Shown here: positions 61,404-64,000 of the stretch, in pieces
Layout: the number at the start of each line of letters is the position of its first letter
Position numbering within the stretch: the stretch's first letter is position 1
NCBI GenBank assembly: GCA_963832365.1
Contig: CAWHUL010000009.1
Location: 8,885 to 72,884, forward strand
Source of the DNA: CAWBRT01 sp963832365
Lineage (GTDB): Bacteria > Acidobacteriota > Terriglobia > Terriglobales > Acidobacteriaceae
Reading direction: 5' to 3'
Length of the DNA: 64,000 bases
Notes under the pieces: model-generated
Databases searched by the model: none
Seen by the model: the letters and a program-made list of their open reading frames with translations, nothing else
What the model was told of the DNA's origin: nothing
Translations under genes and position numbers: made by a program

Positions 61404-62513
61404 ATGAAAGAGGTCAGGAATATTACGGTCATCGGTACAGGTAATGGAGCTCACGGAGCCGCCGCGGATCTGACCTTACGGGGCTACGCCGTAACGCTTT
61501 TTGACTTGCCGGAGTTCAAAGGCAACCTAGAGGCAGTTGCCAAGACGGGTGGAATTCAGGTCATACGGGGAGAACACCGGCAATTCGTAAAAATCCATAA
61601 GTTCACCACAGATGCCAAAGAGGCTTTTGCAAAGGCAGACTGCATCATGCCTGTCGTTCCGACGTTTGCTCACAAGGCGCTGGCAGAAGCATGTGCTTTC
61701 CATGCCAGGGACGGCCAGTCCATTATTCTGAACCCTGGCTCGACGGGCGGGCTGTTGCAGTTTATGAAGGTCTTTAAAGACAAGGGCGTAACCGCAAACA
61801 TTGACTGGGCTGAAACCGCAAGCCTTCCCTATGGCGCTCGCATAGTGGAACCCGGGGTTGTCAACATCCTTTTGGATGCCAAGGAGATTTTTTTCGCAGC
61901 ATTTCCAGCCACGAAAACAGAAGAGATGTTTTCAGAATTCAAGAAGATGTTCCCTGCGGCTGTCAAGGTGAAGAACATTCTGGACACGGCGCTGAACAAT
62001 GGGAACCCTGTTAGCCATCCGACCGGAGCTTTATTGAACGCCGGACGAATCGAATTCACTGGTGGAAACTATCTCCATTATAAAGAAGGGATCACCCCGT
62101 CTGTGGCTAGGGTGATGGAGGATGTGGATAAGGAACGAATGGCGGTCGTCCGTGCTTATGAGCTTACCGAGATAAGTACCGCCGAAAGATTGGTAATTCT
62201 GGGATACACTCATCCCGGAAAGAATCTATACGACCAGTATCAACACAGCGAAGTCTTTGCTCCCATGAAAGCTCCTCCTGATCTTCATAACCGTTTTATT
62301 ATGGAGGATATTGCTTATGGACTGGTGACCTGGGCAAATCTTGGTGATCTGGTCGGGGTGGAAACACCGTTAATGGATGCTTTTGTCCGTATCGCATCCT
62401 CCATTCACGGTGTTGATTATTTTAGGGAAGGTCGTACTCTCAACAACCTGGGACTCGGGACTCTGACAGCGAAACAATTGTCGACATATGTTAATACGGG
62501 CACCTGTCAGTAA
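61404..62513 (+). CDS. NAD/NADP octopine/nopaline (opine) dehydrogenase family protein
   Basis: A 369-residue enzyme. The Rossmann nucleotide-binding loop is ITVIGTGNGAHGAAADLTLR. The C-terminal opine-dehydrogenase domain has NNGNPVSHPTGALLNAGRIE with the conserved histidine, GGNYLHYKEGITPSVARVME and the AYELTEIS segment. Family enzymes reductively join, or oxidatively split, an amino acid and a keto acid. Following a transporter, breakdown of an opine-like compound taken up from outside is likely. AGGAAGGA precedes the ATG. Confidence 0.88.
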   Translation: MKEVRNITVIGTGNGAHGAAADLTLRGYAVTLFDLPEFKGNLEAVAKTGGIQVIRGEHRQFVKIHKFTTDAKEAFAKADCIMPVVPTFAHKALAEACAFHARDGQSIILNPGSTGGLLQFMKVFKDKGVTANIDWAETASLPYGARIVEPGVVNILLDAKEIFFAAFPATKTEEMFSEFKKMFPAAVKVKNILDTALNNGNPVSHPTGALLNAGRIEFTGGNYLHYKEGITPSVARVMEDVDKERMAVVRAYELTEISTAERLVILGYTHPGKNLYDQYQHSEVFAPMKAPPDLHNRFIMEDIAYGLVTWANLGDLVGVETPLMDAFVRIASSIHGVDYFREGRTLNNLGLGTLTAKQLSTYVNTGTCQ

Positions 62514-62621
62514 TAGGATGCAATGTTAAAGAGTGTATAGGGGCAGCGAGGAAGCACTCAGTCGAAGGCGTCGCCCGTTATTTACCGTTGCTGTCCCTGG
62601 GTGCTTCATACGGAGGAGACC

Positions 62622-63923
62622 GTGATCGATACAATGCTGCAAAATTTCACGAACCGTGACCTGCAATTGCGAAAGGAGGCGGCAACGCCTCGGGGTATCA
62701 GCACTACGTACGACGTTTACGCTTCTCGGGCGGAAAACTCTGAGATCTGGGACGTTGAAGGCCGGCGCTTTATTGATTTTGCAGGAGGGATCGCGGTCAA
62801 CAATGTCGGCCACCGTCATCCTCGGGTAGTGCGCGCGTTGAGTGAGCAGCTAGCGCAATTCATTCATACCTGTTACCAAGTCGTTCCTTATGCCTCGTAT
62901 GTGCAGCTCGCCGAGCGCATAAATCAGATCACTCCGGGCTCGCACCGCAAGAAAACCGCATTCTTCAGTACTGGCGCCGAAGCAGTCGAGAATGCGGTGA
63001 AGATCGCGCGTGCGGCGACCAACCGGCCAGCAATTATCGCTTTCACTGGAGGCTTTCATGGACGCACTCTGATGGCCATGGCGCTAACCGGTAAGATGGT
63101 GCCTTACAAAGTAGGCTTTGGCCCGTTTCCAAACGAAGTGTTCCATGTTCCGTTTCCGAACGCACTGCACGGAGTAACGGTGGAACAGTCTCTCCTCGCG
63201 CTGCGAGGCCTTTTCAAGGCTGACATTGATCCCCAACGGGTAGCGGCCATGATCGTAGAACCGGTGCAGGGGGAAGGCGGGTTTTATGTGGCACCGAAGG
63301 AATTCCTTGTTGCCTTGCGTTCGCTTTGCGACGAGCACCAAATCTTGTTGATTGTTGACGAAGTACAAACCGGGTTCGGCCGCACCGGCAAGATGTTTGC
63401 CATTGAACACTACAGTTTGCTTCCCGATCTGATGACCTTCGGCAAAAGCGTAGCTGACGGCATGCCACTCACAGGAGTGTGCGGACGCGCCGAGATTATG
63501 GACGCGCCGGCGCCAGGCGGGCTGGGCGGCACCTACGCCGGCAATCCGCTGGCTTTGGCGGCGGCCAATGCGGTGCTCGATGTTTTTGAACAAGAAGGCT
63601 TGTTGGCGCGCGCTAATGTGCTTGGTGCGCGGTTGAAGGAAGCACTGGAGACCCTGCGGAGTGCCGTGCCGCAGATCGCCGAGGTACGTGGGCTTGGCGC
63701 CATGATTGGCGTCGAGTTCTGCCAGCCGGGTAGCAATACACCACACCCTGATTTCCCCAAACAAGTGCAGGCGCGAGCGCTCGAGCATGGCCTGTTGTTA
63801 TTGACGTGCGGCATCTATGCAAACGTGATTCGCTTCATGTTCCCGCTTACGATTTCCGACTCCCTCATGGCAGAGGGACTCGAGATCCTGACGTCCGCAC
63901 TGTTAGAAAGCGCAGCAAAGTGA
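62622..63923 (+). CDS. Class III PLP-dependent aminotransferase (4-aminobutyrate transaminase-like)
   Basis: A 433-residue enzyme. Blocks are FAGGIAVNNVGHRHPRVVRA, FFSTGAEAVENAVKIARAAT, IAFTGGFHGRTLMAMALTGK, LLIVDEVQTGFGRTGKMFAI with the PLP-contacting Asp, and LMTFGKSVADGMPLTGVCGR with the Schiff-base lysine. It is closest in pattern to GabT. I prefer GTG 62622, with GGAGGAG 3-5 bases upstream, over ATG 62634. It is the last gene of the operon seen. It would transfer the amino group of the product freed by the opine-dehydrogenase-like enzyme. Confidence 0.92.
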   Translation: MIDTMLQNFTNRDLQLRKEAATPRGISTTYDVYASRAENSEIWDVEGRRFIDFAGGIAVNNVGHRHPRVVRALSEQLAQFIHTCYQVVPYASYVQLAERINQITPGSHRKKTAFFSTGAEAVENAVKIARAATNRPAIIAFTGGFHGRTLMAMALTGKMVPYKVGFGPFPNEVFHVPFPNALHGVTVEQSLLALRGLFKADIDPQRVAAMIVEPVQGEGGFYVAPKEFLVALRSLCDEHQILLIVDEVQTGFGRTGKMFAIEHYSLLPDLMTFGKSVADGMPLTGVCGRAEIMDAPAPGGLGGTYAGNPLALAAANAVLDVFEQEGLLARANVLGARLKEALETLRSAVPQIAEVRGLGAMIGVEFCQPGSNTPHPDFPKQVQARALEHGLLLLTCGIYANVIRFMFPLTISDSLMAEGLEILTSALLESAAK

Positions 63924-64000
63924 ACGCTACTGCGCGTTGGCTAGGGGCTAATCGTCTCGCGGTCCAAAAGAAGGGCAAATTAAGGGGCGGCAACACCAGC
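63924..64000. other. Window end, nothing recognised
   Basis: The last 77 bases after the aminotransferase stop show no hairpin terminator and no gene start that I can support. Confidence 0.4.

Overview
The window looks like a chromosomal segment of a free-living, GC-moderate bacterium, most likely an Acidobacteriota (Terriglobia-like) genome. This is inferred from overall protein flavour: several Crp/Fnr paralogs of one type, a MacAB-like exporter with a long membrane-fusion protein, a CsbD stress protein, an lmo0937-type mini membrane protein, and a peroxiredoxin-like protein with an apparent selenocysteine. No rRNA and no complete tRNA was seen.

Region 1 (1-14.6 kb) is ordinary but eroding chromosome. 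It holds stress-type small proteins, a broken Crp/Fnr gene, a MacA/MacB-type exporter whose permease is frameshifted, an MlaE remnant, a second (frameshifted) and a third (intact) Crp/Fnr regulator, a PAS histidine kinase with its NarL-type response regulator plus a decaying tandem copy of that regulator, and a redox protein (13491-14567). That protein's catalytic cysteine codon is an in-frame TGA followed by a SECIS-like hairpin, so it is probably a selenoprotein. Region 2 (14.6-17.7 kb) is debris of mobile DNA: a frameshifted IS110 element, a solo IS21 end, a broken P4-type integrase and the 3' part of a tRNA gene (an attachment-site scar).

Region 3 (about 17.7-31.8 kb) is an integrative element with almost entirely intact genes: excisionase-like HTH, tyrosine integrase, DUF3631 ATPase, two putative HTH proteins, DUF5131 (Gp37/Gp68) protein, PrimPol, DNA methyltransferase, winged-helix-like protein, SF2 helicase and a Zn-finger protein. 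No capsid, tail or conjugation genes were seen. Several of its genes are preceded by long structured 5' leaders. Three leaders (before 19813, 21423 and 24770) share sequence and a nested stem architecture whose stems differ in sequence but stay paired, which is the most novel-looking signal in the window.

Region 4 (32-51 kb) is a defence-type island. It contains a coiled-coil/DUF4407 pair, an operon of RHH protein, GHKL ATPase, Shedu (SduA-like) nuclease and a small protein diverging from an HTH plus DNA methylase pair, a HAD phosphatase with a membrane GAF-like protein that an IS21 element (42264-45070) has split with a 5-bp target duplication, a GIY-YIG/DUF5655 protein, an HsdR-N-like protein, a McrB-N-like nuclease and a DUF2779 nuclease. 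Region 5 (51-64 kb) returns to chromosome: an M3 oligoendopeptidase, a Bax-inhibitor-1 protein, a pRiA4b ORF-3-like protein, and an IclR-controlled operon for uptake and breakdown of an opine- or amino-acid-like compound (ABC transporter, opine-dehydrogenase-like enzyme, class III aminotransferase) with a clear promoter and palindromic operator.

An unusually large number of genes outside the integrative element carry indels or internal stops. Some have several lesions and are surely pseudogenes. Single indels could be sequencing errors.
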